In this document: piece by piece, positions 9,563 through 18,658 of the stretch
Position numbering within the stretch: the first letter of the stretch is position 1
Layout: every line of letters begins with the position of its first letter
NCBI RefSeq assembly: GCF_005696555.1
Contig: NZ_CP040005.1
Location: 1,860,001 to 1,924,000, forward strand
From: Actinomyces sp. oral taxon 171 str. F0337
Lineage (GTDB): Bacteria > Actinomycetota > Actinomycetes > Actinomycetales > Actinomycetaceae
Direction of reading: 5' to 3'
DNA length: 64,000 nt
Made by a program: the position numbers and the translations under genes
The notes under the pieces: generated by a model
Told to the model about the DNA's origin: nothing
The model's database searches: none
What the model saw: only the letters and a program-made list of their open reading frames with translations

Positions 9563-9667
9563 GGTGCGGGCTCACGCTCCTGGTTCCTCACTGCTCCTCA
9601 CCGGGCTGCCGGCGGGAGAAGACTGCATCAATGGTTCGTCGGGTCGCGGTGGCCCGAGCGTCCGGGC

Positions 9668-10768
9668 TCACCCGAAGATGAGCTGGCGCAGGTACTCGGC
9701 GTAGAAGAGTCCGAGTCCCGCGATGACGCACAGGCCGGCGATGATCCAGAAGCGGATCACCACGTTGACCTCGGTCCATCCTCCCAGTTCGAAGTGGTGA
9801 TGCAGTGGAGCCATGCGGAAGACGCGTCGGCCTGTCGACTTGAACGAGACGATCTGAATGATGTCGCTCATGACCTCGGCCAGGAAGAGTCCGCCCAGGA
9901 TGACGGCCAGGAACTCGGTGCGGGTCAGGATCGACAGGCCTGCGACGGCCCCGCCCAGGGCCAGCGACCCGGTGTCGCCCATGAAGATCTTGGCCGGTGA
10001 GGCGTTCCACCACAGGAAGCCGAAGCAGGCCCCCATGAGCGCGGCGGCGATCATGGCCAGGTCACGGGGATCCCTGACCTGGTAGCAGGTGGTGGGGACC
10101 ATGGTCTCGTGTCCGTAGTTGCAGGACTGGTTGGTCTGCCACACCCCGATGAGCGTGTAGGCACCGAAGACCATGGCTGAGGCGCCGGCGGCCAGTCCGT
10201 CGAGACCATCGGTGAGGTTGACGGCGTTGGACCAGGCGGTGATGAGGAAGTTCGCCCACAGGATGAACAGGATGAGCCCGACGACGCTGCCGGCGAAGGC
10301 CAGGTTGACCGCCGAGTCCCGAGCGAAGGAGATCCGGGTGGAGGCCGGAGTGAGCCCATTGCGGTCCGCGAAGTGCAGGGCCGCCACCGAGAATCCGATG
10401 CCGATGAGCGCCTGCCCCACGATCTTCTGCCATGCCCGCAGTCCCAGGGAGCGCTGCTTGGAGATCTTCTCGAAGTCGTCCAGGAATCCGATGAGCCCGA
10501 GCCCGACGACGAGGAAGAGCAGCAGGACCCCGGAGGCGCGCGGTGTGCGCAGCTGGGTGAGATTGGCCAGGGTGTATCCCAGGACGGTGGAGATGATGAT
10601 GACGAGGCCGCCCATCGTCGGCGTGCCGCGCTTGGTGAAGTGTCCCTGGGGGCCGTCCTGGCGGATGAACTGTCCGTACTCCTTGGCGTGGAGGTAGCGG
10701 ATGAGCAGGGGCGTCCCCAACAGGGTGCCCACGAGTCCGACCACGCCGGAGATGAGGATGGCGGTCAT
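9668..10768 (-). CDS. mraY: Phospho-N-acetylmuramoyl-pentapeptide transferase
   Basis: Integral membrane enzyme that loads phospho-MurNAc-pentapeptide onto undecaprenyl phosphate, making lipid I. The 366-residue length is exactly family-like, with about ten transmembrane helices. Recognisable elements are QDGPQGHFTKRGTPTMGG near residue 37, GFLDDFEKI near 114 (the DD pair binds Mg2+), AVNLTDGLDGLAAG near 187 and MFGDTGS-like IFMGDTGSLALGG near 257, then MAPLHHHFELGGW. ATG 10768 overlaps the murF stop by 4 bp. Nothing unusual. Confidence 0.98.
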   Translation of the reverse strand: MTAILISGVVGLVGTLLGTPLLIRYLHAKEYGQFIRQDGPQGHFTKRGTPTMGGLVIIISTVLGYTLANLTQLRTPRASGVLLLFLVVGLGLIGFLDDFEKISKQRSLGLRAWQKIVGQALIGIGFSVAALHFADRNGLTPASTRISFARDSAVNLAFAGSVVGLILFILWANFLITAWSNAVNLTDGLDGLAAGASAMVFGAYTLIGVWQTNQSCNYGHETMVPTTCYQVRDPRDLAMIAAALMGACFGFLWWNASPAKIFMGDTGSLALGGAVAGLSILTRTEFLAVILGGLFLAEVMSDIIQIVSFKSTGRRVFRMAPLHHHFELGGWTEVNVVIRFWIIAGLCVIAGLGLFYAEYLRQLIFG

Positions 10769-12204
10769 CGGGGACGAACCTCCTTGAGGTGATCGGCCAG
10801 GCGCCAGGCGCCCGAGCCGTTGGAGCCCTTGACCAGGACGGCGTCGCCGTCGGACAGCAGGGCGTCGATCTGGGAGATGGCGGTCGCGGCATCATCGAAA
10901 CCGACGACCTCGACCCCTCGCGCCCCGGCCGCCTCGAGTGCCTCCTGGGTGGAGCCGATGCCGATGAGCATAGCGGCTCCGGCTTGGGCCGCTAGCTCTC
11001 CGGTGCGCGCGTGATCGGCAGCCGAGGACTCCCCCAGCTCGAGCATCTCGGAAACCACGACGACGCGACGCCGGTCCCCGGCCAGGGCAGGTAGCACGGC
11101 CAGCGCCGCCGTCATGGAGTCGATGTTGGCGTTGTAGGAGTCGTCGATGAGGAGAAGATCCCCACCGAGCTCCGACACATCCATGCGGTGGGGGCTCTCA
11201 ATGCTCACGGAGCCGAGCCGCTCGGCGATGAGCTCGGGGGCCAGGCCAGCGGCCAGGGCCAGGCCGGCGGCGGCCAGGGCGTTGGCCACGTTGTGAGCGC
11301 CGGCCACGGACAGCTGGACGCGTCGGGGCTCATCGAGTCCGGGCAGGTGAAGGTCGAAGGCCGCTCGGGCGGCAACGTCCAGGACCACGTTCTCGGTCCT
11401 CAGGTCGGCCGCCCGGCCTTGGGAGGAGAAGGTGAGGACGCGTGCCGGTGCGAGCTCGGCCATGGCTGCGGCGCGGGCATCGTCGGCATTGAGGATGGTA
11501 GTTCCGTCGGGTCGCAAGCCGGCGATGATCTCCGCCTTGGCCGCGGCGACGCCCTCGATGGAGCCGAAACCGCCCATGTGGGCGTGACCGACCATGAGGA
11601 CCCCGGCCGCGTCCAGGGGGGCGATACCGGTGAGGTAGGCGATGTGCCCGGGTCCGGAGGCTCCCATCTCCAGGACGAGGTAGCGGGTGGACTCGTCGGC
11701 CTCGAGCACGGTCAGCGGCAGGCCGATCTCGTTGTTGAAGCTGGCCCGGGGCGCCACCGTGGGGCCTGAGGGGGCCAGGAGCTGCCGGGTGAGGTCCTTG
11801 GTGGTGGTCTTGCCCACCGAGCCGGTCATCGCCACCACGGTGAGACGCTCACCGCGATCGGCCGCGGCACGGCGCAGTTCCTCCAGGTGGGTGCGGGCCA
11901 GCGCGCCGAGGGCCGTCACGGTGTCCTCCACGAGGACGAGCCCCATGGACGGCTCCTCGGTCCGCCCCTGAGACAGCCCACTGCGTGCGGCCTCCAGGTC
12001 GGAGACGATGGCTCCGACGGCGCCCAGGGCTCCGGCCGACCCCAGGTGGGCGTGGCCGTCGGTGCGTTCGCCGTGAACGGCGACGAACAGCGAGCCCTCG
12101 GTGGCCTGACGCGAGTCGGTGACAACCGGTCCGGTCACGGAGACGTCCGGGCCGATGAGCCTGCCGCCGACAGCGGCTGCGATCTGACTCAGGCTGAGCC
12201 TCAT
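10765..12204 (-). CDS. murF: UDP-N-acetylmuramoyl-tripeptide--D-alanyl-D-alanine ligase
   Basis: Adds the D-Ala-D-Ala dipeptide and completes the pentapeptide precursor. With ATG 12204 as start (ATGA overlap with the murE stop, GGGG six bases upstream) it has 479 residues and begins MRLSLSQIAAAVGG, which fits the family; an in-frame ATG four codons earlier (12216) has its GGAG only two bases away. The P-loop is MTGSVGKTTTKDLTRQLL, followed by NNEIGLPLTVL, ILNADDARAAAMA and the central LLIDDSYNANIDSMTAAL. The C-terminal end includes VLVKGSNGSGAWRL. Both flanking genes overlap it, as expected for a tightly coupled operon. Confidence 0.96.
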   Translation of the reverse strand: MRLSLSQIAAAVGGRLIGPDVSVTGPVVTDSRQATEGSLFVAVHGERTDGHAHLGSAGALGAVGAIVSDLEAARSGLSQGRTEEPSMGLVLVEDTVTALGALARTHLEELRRAAADRGERLTVVAMTGSVGKTTTKDLTRQLLAPSGPTVAPRASFNNEIGLPLTVLEADESTRYLVLEMGASGPGHIAYLTGIAPLDAAGVLMVGHAHMGGFGSIEGVAAAKAEIIAGLRPDGTTILNADDARAAAMAELAPARVLTFSSQGRAADLRTENVVLDVAARAAFDLHLPGLDEPRRVQLSVAGAHNVANALAAAGLALAAGLAPELIAERLGSVSIESPHRMDVSELGGDLLLIDDSYNANIDSMTAALAVLPALAGDRRRVVVVSEMLELGESSAADHARTGELAAQAGAAMLIGIGSTQEALEAAGARGVEVVGFDDAATAISQIDALLSDGDAVLVKGSNGSGAWRLADHLKEVRPR

Positions 12205-13787
12205 GCCCGTCCCCATTTCTCCTCGACGGCCTCGGCCATGACGGGCGCGTCGTTGTACCGGATGAATTCCCCGGCCATCTCCAGGAAGGGCTCGTGCCCC
12301 TTCCCGGTGACGATGACGGTGTCATCGGGTCCGCACAGCTCGACGCCCCGGCGCACGGCGTCGCCGCGCCAGGTGGTGATCTCCTCGACATCCTTCAGGT
12401 CGGGGCGCACGCCGCGCACCCCGTCCAGGATGGCGTCGCGGATGAGCTGGGGGTCCTCGCTGCGGGGGTTCTCGTCGGTGATGACCAGAACGTCCGCCAG
12501 GCGGGCGCACACCTGGCCCAGCATGGGCCGCTTGCCCTGGTCACGGTCGCCGTCGGAGCCGAAGACCACGATGAGGCGCCCCGGGGTGATGGGACGCACG
12601 GCCTTGAGGGCCAGTTCCATGGCCTCGGGGGTATGGGCGAAGTCGACGATGCACAGGCCGCGTCGGCCGTCGCGCTGGCTGATGCGCTGCATACGGCCGG
12701 GGATGTTGTGGGCACCGGCCAGGGCGGCGGCGGCCGTGGCGGCAGGCACCCCGGCACGGATGGCCATGACCAGGGCCAGGGCGGCGTTCTGGACGTTGAC
12801 GAGTCCGGGCAGGGGGCAGGACGCCTCGATCTGCTCGCCGTCGGGCCCGTGGAGGGTGAAGGTGGTGGCGGAGTCGGTCAGGGAGACGGCGGCGTCACTG
12901 ACCCACCAGTCGGCGGGGGCGTCACCGGGGTAGGCACGTACGCGGTCGATCTCGATGGGGGCATCGGCGGCCAGGGCGGCACCCCACTGGTCGTCGACGC
13001 AGACCACGCCCCGGCGGGCGTGCTCGGGGGTGAACAGCCGCGCCTTGGCCTCCAGGTAGCCCTCCATGGTCTTGTGGAAGTCGAGGTGGTCACGCTGGAG
13101 GTTGGTGAAGCCGGCGACATCGACGACGATGCCGTCGAGCCGGTGCAGGACGATGGCGTGGCTGGATGCCTCCAGGGAGGCGGCACCGACCCTGTCCTCC
13201 ACGGCCAGGGCCATCATCCGCTGCAGGACGGGGGCCTCGACGGTGGTGCGCGGGGACTCCACGGAGTGCTCCCCCACGCGCAGCTCGACGGTTCCGGCCA
13301 CCATGCAGCCACCGACGTGGGCGGACAGGATGGCGTCGAGGAAGTAGGCGGTGGTCGTCTTGCCGTTGGTTCCGGTGACGGCGGTGGTGATGAGACCGCG
13401 TGCCGGGTGATGGTAGGCCTCGGCACTCAGAGGACCGACGATGGCCCGGGGATCGCCGTGCACAAGGACCGGGGTACCGGGAGCGGACTCGTGGACGATC
13501 TGGGCGCCGTCGGAGTCGGTCAGGACGGCGACGGCCCCGGAGGCGACGGCCTCGGCGGCGAAGCGGGCCCCGTGGACGGTGAAACCGGGCAGTCCCACGA
13601 AGAGCTCGCCCGGGGCGGTGTCGGCGGAGTCGACACTGACCCCCAGGATGCTCAGGTCGTTGAGGGCGGCGGCATCCTCAGCTGAGGCGGGAGCCAGGGA
13701 GAAGCGCTCGCTCAGAGTACTGATGGGAATGGGACCATTGGAGCTCGGCCGTAGGGCGGCGGCCGACTCGTAGGCGTGGTTGCTCAT
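12201..13787 (-). CDS. murE: UDP-MurNAc-L-Ala-D-Glu ligase adding the third stem amino acid (MurE)
   Basis: Cytoplasmic Mur ligase that adds residue 3 of the peptidoglycan stem. The 528 residues include the P-loop TAVTGTNGKTTTAYFLDAI, TNLQRDHLDFHKTM and the central IVDFAHTPEAMELAL. The residue-3 specificity loop reads TDENPRSEDP (about residues 437-446): the Arg-bearing DNPR motif of meso-diaminopimelate enzymes appears here as ENPR. Actinomyces walls are known to carry L-Lys or L-Orn at position 3, so the change may matter, but the amino acid used cannot be read from sequence. The GAGGAACT ribosome binding site precedes ATG 13787. A 107-bp gap separates it from ftsI. Confidence 0.95.
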   Translation of the reverse strand: MSNHAYESAAALRPSSNGPIPISTLSERFSLAPASAEDAAALNDLSILGVSVDSADTAPGELFVGLPGFTVHGARFAAEAVASGAVAVLTDSDGAQIVHESAPGTPVLVHGDPRAIVGPLSAEAYHHPARGLITTAVTGTNGKTTTAYFLDAILSAHVGGCMVAGTVELRVGEHSVESPRTTVEAPVLQRMMALAVEDRVGAASLEASSHAIVLHRLDGIVVDVAGFTNLQRDHLDFHKTMEGYLEAKARLFTPEHARRGVVCVDDQWGAALAADAPIEIDRVRAYPGDAPADWWVSDAAVSLTDSATTFTLHGPDGEQIEASCPLPGLVNVQNAALALVMAIRAGVPAATAAAALAGAHNIPGRMQRISQRDGRRGLCIVDFAHTPEAMELALKAVRPITPGRLIVVFGSDGDRDQGKRPMLGQVCARLADVLVITDENPRSEDPQLIRDAILDGVRGVRPDLKDVEEITTWRGDAVRRGVELCGPDDTVIVTGKGHEPFLEMAGEFIRYNDAPVMAEAVEEKWGRA

Positions 13788-13894
13788 AGTTCCTCAATCT
13801 ATCGCGACCTTCCACTGTCGATGTTCCACAAGAGCATCTCCGGCTCACTTCGCCGAGGTGCTGGTGGTCACGCTCATCTAGCACATACACCACC

Positions 13895-15694
13895 TCACTG
13901 GTTCGCGTCCCGCTCTCCCCCGGCTCCGTTCCGAGCGGCTTGGGCCGCCACGACGCTCGGGTCGGGGGCGATGTTGAGCGCCTGCATGGCTGCCAGCGCC
14001 ACCTCCCGGAAGACGGGGGCGGCAACGGTGCCTCCGTAGGTCTCATCAGGCCGGTTGACGATGACCGCGATGGCCAGCGCCGGGTTGCGGGCCGGCAGGA
14101 AGCCGACGAAGGAGGCCACGGTGGAGTCGTCGGTGAGGATCTCGGAGGTTCCGGTCTTACCGGCCACCAGGTAGCCGTTGATGGAGGCGGACTCCGCGGT
14201 GCCGCCCTCCTGGGTGACGCCGATGAGCATCTCGGTGAGGGTCTTGGCAGTCGCCTCGGAGACGACCCGCACCTCCTCGGGGCGGGCCTGCGGGGTCTCC
14301 TTGCCATCGGCGTCGATCCAGGCGTCGATGACGCGGGGGGCCACGCGCACACCCTTGTTGGCCACGGTGGCCAGCACCTGGAGCGACTGGAGGGCGGTGC
14401 CGGCCACCCCGTGCCCGAACATCGTGGCGTAACGGGTGCGATCGTCCCAGGAGCTGGGCGGGTAGAGGATGCCGTCGGACTCCGCCGGCATCTCGATGCC
14501 CGTGGCCTGCCCCCAGCCGAAGCGCTTCATGTAGTCGTAGCGGACATCGTCGGAGACCTTCTGACCGATCTGGATAGTGCCTGTGTTGGAGGACTTGGCT
14601 AGGATTCCGGCGGTGGTCATCGTCTGGGTCTCGTGCTCATGGGAGTCCTCGAAGGACTCCCCGCTCTCCACCCTCAAGGTGTAGGGAACCGTCCAGGTGT
14701 CCTCGGGCTTGACGGCGCCCTCCTCCAGAACGGTGGCGAAGGTGACGACCTTCCCGACGCTTCCGGGCTCGAAGACGGCCTGAACGCTACGGGCGGTGCG
14801 GTTCTCCTCGGATGTGGCGGAGGGATCGGAGGGGTCGACCGAGTTGGAGTCGGCCAGGACCACGACCTTGCCGGTGGCCGGCTCCATGGCCACGACAACG
14901 CCCCAGTCCGCGTGCTGGGCGGAGACCGTTCGGTCGATGGTCTCCTGGGCGATGGACTGCAGATCAGAATTGAGGGTGGTTCGCACCGTGGCGCCAGGCC
15001 GGGCCGGCTTGTCCTCCTGCTCACCGGTGGGGATGATGACGCCGCTGCGCCCGACCTCCTCACTGCCCTTGCCGTCGGTTCCCGTGAGGAGCTTGTTCTG
15101 GGTGAGCTCCAGCCCAGCCGCCCCGATGAGCTCGCGGTTGCGATCGCCCTCGTGGGTGAAGCCCAGGACGTTGCCTGCCACGGTCCCGGCCGGATAGGTG
15201 CGGCGGGTGCGCTGGTCGGGCTCGACCCCGGAGATATCCAGGGCCTTAATCTTTCTCCAGGTGTCAGGAGAGACCTCCTGGGCAATGACCTGGTAGCTCC
15301 GGTCACCCACGAGCTTGGCTCCCAGCTCAAGAGGATCGACGTTCAGGATCGGTGCCAGCTGGGCCGCGACCGCCGCCGCACCGTAGTCGACGACGACCTC
15401 CTCATTGACTCCGGTGGACTCGTTGAGGCGCATCTCGGTGCGTTCGTACTGGGCGATGAGGGACTGGTTGACGCCGACGTCGTAGCTGACCGCCGAGGAG
15501 GCCAGAACGGTACCGTCCCGACCGGTGATGTCGCCTCGAGGGGCCCGGTTGACCCAGGTGACCGTACGCTCGGCCTTCGCCTTCTCGGCCAGATCCGGTC
15601 CGTCAACCGCCTGGACGTAGACGGTGCGCCCGGCCAGTGCGGAGAACACGAGCAGCCCTCCGACCTGGAGAGCCTGACGACGCGAGGGATTCAC
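13895..15694 (-). CDS. ftsI: Penicillin-binding protein FtsI/PBP3 (division transpeptidase)
   Basis: Class B PBP that cross-links septal peptidoglycan together with FtsW. The 599 residues start with a short cytoplasmic end and an uncleaved membrane anchor (LQVGGLLVFSALAGRTVYVQ), then the pedestal beginning RAPRGDITGRDGTVLA near residue 52. The transpeptidase motifs are all present: FEPGSVGK (SxxK) near 311, SSN near 364 and KTGTSE near 510. The short Arg-containing tail is unremarkable. GTG 15694 lies just after the ftsL-like stop. It belongs to the monofunctional PBP3 group rather than to bifunctional PBPs. Confidence 0.95.
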   Translation of the reverse strand: MNPSRRQALQVGGLLVFSALAGRTVYVQAVDGPDLAEKAKAERTVTWVNRAPRGDITGRDGTVLASSAVSYDVGVNQSLIAQYERTEMRLNESTGVNEEVVVDYGAAAVAAQLAPILNVDPLELGAKLVGDRSYQVIAQEVSPDTWRKIKALDISGVEPDQRTRRTYPAGTVAGNVLGFTHEGDRNRELIGAAGLELTQNKLLTGTDGKGSEEVGRSGVIIPTGEQEDKPARPGATVRTTLNSDLQSIAQETIDRTVSAQHADWGVVVAMEPATGKVVVLADSNSVDPSDPSATSEENRTARSVQAVFEPGSVGKVVTFATVLEEGAVKPEDTWTVPYTLRVESGESFEDSHEHETQTMTTAGILAKSSNTGTIQIGQKVSDDVRYDYMKRFGWGQATGIEMPAESDGILYPPSSWDDRTRYATMFGHGVAGTALQSLQVLATVANKGVRVAPRVIDAWIDADGKETPQARPEEVRVVSEATAKTLTEMLIGVTQEGGTAESASINGYLVAGKTGTSEILTDDSTVASFVGFLPARNPALAIAVIVNRPDETYGGTVAAPVFREVALAAMQALNIAPDPSVVAAQAARNGAGGERDANQ

Positions 15695-15700
15695 AGGCGA

Positions 15701-16165
15701 CTACTTCCCGGTCCTGGCAGCGTGGGCAGGCGTTCCCTCAGTGAGCTGACCCTTGTTGACGTCGACGACGCCGGGGGCGGCGGCGGGCACCATCCCAAGC
15801 TCCTTGGCGCGGCCGGCCAGCGCGTCGGGCGCCGAGGCCTCCTGGACCTGGGTGCGCAGCGTCTCGACGTGGTCCTCGGCGACGTTGAGCTCGACCTGCT
15901 TCTCCTTCATCCGGTACGCGGTGTCGGCCATCTTGGCGTTGAGGAGCATCGAGGTGATGAGGGCACCGGCCAGCACGAAGATGATGAGGGTGAGGAAGGG
16001 GAGGGATGACGAGGCCGCTCGGGAGGCGCCGCTGACGACGCGCAGCTGGGGCCGCTTGACGGAGCCCGCCTCCGTGCGTCCCTGGGTGCTGGTGGAACCA
16101 CTTGCCTGGGCGGTGCGCCGCGTCGCGATCGGGCGGGTGACTCGAGCAGTAGCAGTGGCGCTCAT
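15701..16165 (-). CDS. FtsL-like single-pass division protein
   Basis: A 154-residue bitopic protein located between rsmH and ftsI, where ftsL sits in most bacteria. ATG 16165 is chosen because AGGGAAGG lies upstream and earlier codons have no coding character. The first about 65 residues are basic, Ser/Thr/Ala-rich and cytoplasmic; a transmembrane helix follows (LPFLTLIIFVLAGALITSML), then a predicted helix VELNVAEDHVETLRTQVQEA with heptad hydrophobics and a conserved-looking RAKELGMVPA patch that FtsL proteins use in the FtsQ-FtsL-FtsB complex. Sequence conservation in this family is low, so the call rests on topology plus position. Confidence 0.8.
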   Translation of the reverse strand: MSATATARVTRPIATRRTAQASGSTSTQGRTEAGSVKRPQLRVVSGASRAASSSLPFLTLIIFVLAGALITSMLLNAKMADTAYRMKEKQVELNVAEDHVETLRTQVQEASAPDALAGRAKELGMVPAAAPGVVDVNKGQLTEGTPAHAARTGK

Positions 16166-16282
16166 CAATGTGCCTTCCCTGTGTCGTAGCTGGACTGGTG
16201 TGGATGGACGATGGTGCAGATGGTGCAGTGAGATCGATGACCGGCTGGGACGGTCTGTCGACGTCTGGAGCGGCAAGGCCGC

Positions 16283-17407
16283 CTAGCTCCGGTGGCGGCG
16301 GGCGGTGCGTTGACCGCTTCGGCGGCCGGGGTCCGCCCCCCGGCCGCCGGTGGGCGCAGGCCCCTCCGGTGAAGGCGCCTGGTCGGCCGGACGCAGGCGG
16401 GCGGCCGCCCGCAGTCGCACCGGCGCCGAGCGGGGGTTGTGGTCGAGCTCTCGAGCATCGGCCTTCTCCGCACCGCTGGTGAGCAGCTCGAGGTAGGGGC
16501 GGTCCGTCTCGGGGACGACCGGCAGGTCCTGGGGCGCCCGGGAGGTGGCTCCGTGGGCGAGTGCCCGTTTGACGATGCGGTCCTCCAGGGACTGGTAGGA
16601 CTCCACCACGAGTCGTCCTCCCACGCGCAGGCTGTTGAGTGCTCGGGGCACGGCCCGCTCCAGGACGTCGAGCTCGGCATTGACGGCGATGCGCAGCGCC
16701 TGGAAGGTCCGTTTGGCCGGGTGCCCGCCACTGCGGCGCGCCGGTGCGGGCACCGCCTGACGGACGAGCTCGGCCAGGTCCTGGGTGCTGACCACCGGCT
16801 CCCCGGCCTGACGCCGACGCACGATGGCGGCGGCGATGCGGGAGGCGAACCGCTCCTCGCCGTAGGTGCGCAGGATGCGGCTGAGCTCGACGGCGTCGGC
16901 GGTCTCCAGCAGGTCCTGGGCGGTCATTCCTGAGCCCTGGTCCATGCGCATGTCGAGAGGTGCCGGACGGGCGTAGGAGAAGCCCCGCGAGGCCTCATCG
17001 AGCTGAAGGGAGGAGACCCCCAGATCCATGAGAACGGCGTCCACCGCTCCCTCCGCACGAGCGGAGTGCTCACGAGCCACCCGGTTCACGGCGTCGTAGG
17101 TCGCCTGAACCGCGATGAAGCGGTCACCGAAGCGTGCCAGGCGCGCCGAGGCCAGCGCAATCGCCTCGGGGTCGCGGTCGATGCCCACGACCTTCAGGGC
17201 CGGAAAGCGCTCAAGCGCCGCTTCGGTGTGGCCCCCCATTCCCAGGGTGCAGTCGATCATGACAGGTCGGGCCGGACCGCCCGTCGATGTGCTGTCAGCG
17301 TGCCCCTCGATGGCGGGGGCGAGCAGGTCCAGGCAGCGCTCAAGGAGCACCGGCTGGTGCCGGCCGACGGCGTCGGCAGCGGATGCCTGTGCCTGTGAGC
17401 TGGTCAT
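16283..17407 (-). CDS. rsmH: 16S rRNA (cytosine1402-N4)-methyltransferase RsmH
   Basis: S-adenosylmethionine-dependent enzyme that methylates N4 of C1402 in 16S rRNA, tuning decoding. The 374 residues carry HQPVLLERCLDLLAPAI near the start, the SAM site DCTLGMGGHTEAAL, VVGIDRDPEAIALA, DAVLMDLGVSSLQLDEASRGFS (split by family motifs), PLDMRMDQ and the C-terminal VVESYQSLEDRIVKRAL. The last about 50 residues are Arg/Pro-rich and beyond the normal family end. AAAGGAG lies 10 bases before ATG 17407. It is the second gene of the dcw cluster. Confidence 0.96.
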   Translation of the reverse strand: MTSSQAQASAADAVGRHQPVLLERCLDLLAPAIEGHADSTSTGGPARPVMIDCTLGMGGHTEAALERFPALKVVGIDRDPEAIALASARLARFGDRFIAVQATYDAVNRVAREHSARAEGAVDAVLMDLGVSSLQLDEASRGFSYARPAPLDMRMDQGSGMTAQDLLETADAVELSRILRTYGEERFASRIAAAIVRRRQAGEPVVSTQDLAELVRQAVPAPARRSGGHPAKRTFQALRIAVNAELDVLERAVPRALNSLRVGGRLVVESYQSLEDRIVKRALAHGATSRAPQDLPVVPETDRPYLELLTSGAEKADARELDHNPRSAPVRLRAAARLRPADQAPSPEGPAPTGGRGADPGRRSGQRTARRHRS

Positions 17408-17716
17408 GGGGCGTGCTCCTTTCCGGTGCTGGCTCGGCCCCCGCTCCGGGTGCCTGGGTGGTTCTCAGTTGCTTGTTGGGTCTTTGACGTCTGACGCTCA
17501 CGCTCTCTGCGAGAGGGGCGGTTGAGGCATCCTCGATGCCCGCCTGCGATCCGGGAGGCGGCCATCTCACCAGGACTCCTCCCGTGGTTCCGGCGCCGGG
17601 GAAGAGGCGTCGGACTCGACATCGGGCGGAGACCTCACGAGATGGTTCGCCAGAGCCCTGATGGCGTCGGCGTGCGGTCCGTCGGGTTGTGTTCAGTTGT
17701 CGACAAGGTCGCGGCA
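17408..17716. other. 309-bp gap between mraZ and rsmH with no convincing gene
   Basis: This spacer has no conserved protein. A minus-strand ATG overlaps the mraZ stop as TGATG and opens a 125-codon frame that runs into rsmH, but its product is Arg/Pro/Gly-rich without any domain, so I do not call it. Only the rsmH ribosome binding site near 17420 is recognisable. The spacer is long for this junction, which is usually short. Confidence 0.5.
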
Positions 17717-18148
17717 TCAGAAGAAACCGGGGATGATCTCCTCGGCCGTGTCCGCGAAGACCTGTTCCTGAGCCACCAGGTAGGTGCTCCAGGACTCGGC
17801 GTCCCAGATCTCCACCCGGGCACCGGCTCCGATCACCGCCAGGTCCTTCTTCAGGCCCGCGTAGGCCCTCAGTGGCGCCGGCAGCGTGATACGCCCCTGC
17901 TTGTCCGGGATCTGCGAGTCCGCCCCCGAGAGCATGACACGCACGTAGTCACGCGCCTGCTTCTGAGCGAGGGGGGCCTCACGAAGCTGGGCGTACATGC
18001 GCTCGAACTCGGCAGCGGTGAAGGCGTACAGGCAGTGCTCCTGACCTCGGGTCAGAACCACGCCACCCGCAAGCTCTTCACGGAACTTCGCCGGGAGGAT
18101 GAGACGGCCCTTCTCGTCCAGCTTGGGTGCATGCGTCCCCAGGAACAC
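17717..18148 (-). CDS. mraZ: Transcriptional regulator MraZ
   Basis: DNA-binding regulator of the dcw cluster, made of two SpoVT/AbrB-like half domains that assemble into rings. I start at GTG 18148: AGGAGGTG lies four bases upstream and the protein then begins (M)[21 protein letters not shown], exactly the family N-terminus, giving 143 residues. The second repeat includes [22 protein letters not shown] near residues 80-105, with the same DKxGRxxLP pattern. MraZ proteins repress their own operon by binding short direct repeats upstream; such repeats are present here (18182-18217). It is the first gene of the cluster. Confidence 0.97.
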   Translation of the reverse strand: MFLGTHAPKLDEKGRLILPAKFREELAGGVVLTRGQEHCLYAFTAAEFERMYAQLREAPLAQKQARDYVRVMLSGADSQIPDKQGRITLPAPLRAYAGLKKDLAVIGAGARVEIWDAESWSTYLVAQEQVFADTAEEIIPGFF

Positions 18149-18181
18149 GAGCCACCTCCTTCCCCTCGACGACCCCGTGAA

Positions 18182-18217
18182 CCCCACCCTACTCCACTTC
18201 CCTCCCTTTTCTCCCAC
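18182..18217 (-). promoter_or_regulatory. Predicted MraZ operator A (four hexamers in 10-bp register)
   Basis: Read on the minus strand, hexamers GTGGGA (18217-18212), AGGGAG (18207-18202), GTGGAG (18197-18192) and GTGGGG (18187-18182) follow each other with exactly 10-bp steps, 33 bp upstream of the mraZ start codon. Known MraZ operators are TGGGN-type direct repeats spaced by one helical turn, so this is a strong candidate autoregulatory site. The second box is degenerate. Confidence 0.8.
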
Positions 18218-18326
18218 CCCTCCTCTTCGAGAGCATCACAACTGCATATCGCCGATGGAGATCCCACTGACGCAGAACCCTCGCTCTTCGTTGTAATGAC
18301 AGCAATCCAGCACCTCTTCAAGCAGG

Positions 18327-18353
18327 GTGGAGGACGGCGGAGAGCAGGTGGAG
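18327..18353 (+). promoter_or_regulatory. MraZ-box-like cluster B, plus-strand orientation
   Basis: GTGGAG (18327-18332), GCGGAG (18337-18342) and GTGGAG (18348-18353) repeat at 10- and 11-bp steps on the plus strand, opposite to operator A and about 110 bp further from mraZ. No plus-strand gene begins nearby. The hexamers match operator A; binding by MraZ is inferred. Confidence 0.5.
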
Positions 18354-18658
18354 GGAGGCGTTCACCACCACCGCCCTCGGCGTGGTGGATGCACAGGAAA
18401 AAGACAGGATCCACTCGGCCTGCACGCAGGGTTCCGGTGGGGTTCAGGACCTCTTCGGAGAGACACGAGGAGAGCCGCGACGCTCTCCCCGTAGTGTTCC
18501 GGAATCCGATGGACTCCTTGGAATATCCAGGGTTCTTCGCCGGTCTCGCAGGGTTTTCCGGAGGCCGGTCGAGTCCTCCGCACACTCAGGTCCCGTCTCG
18601 AACGGGTGAGCGTTGGAGACAGGACCTGTTGAGCCGTAGCGGCGGGGGTGATGCACGG

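Noticed and set aside
17340-17717. 125-codon minus-strand frame whose ATG overlaps the mraZ stop (TGATG)
   Set aside because: Coupling geometry is attractive, but the product is Arg/Pro/Gly-rich, has no family features and overlaps the rsmH start.
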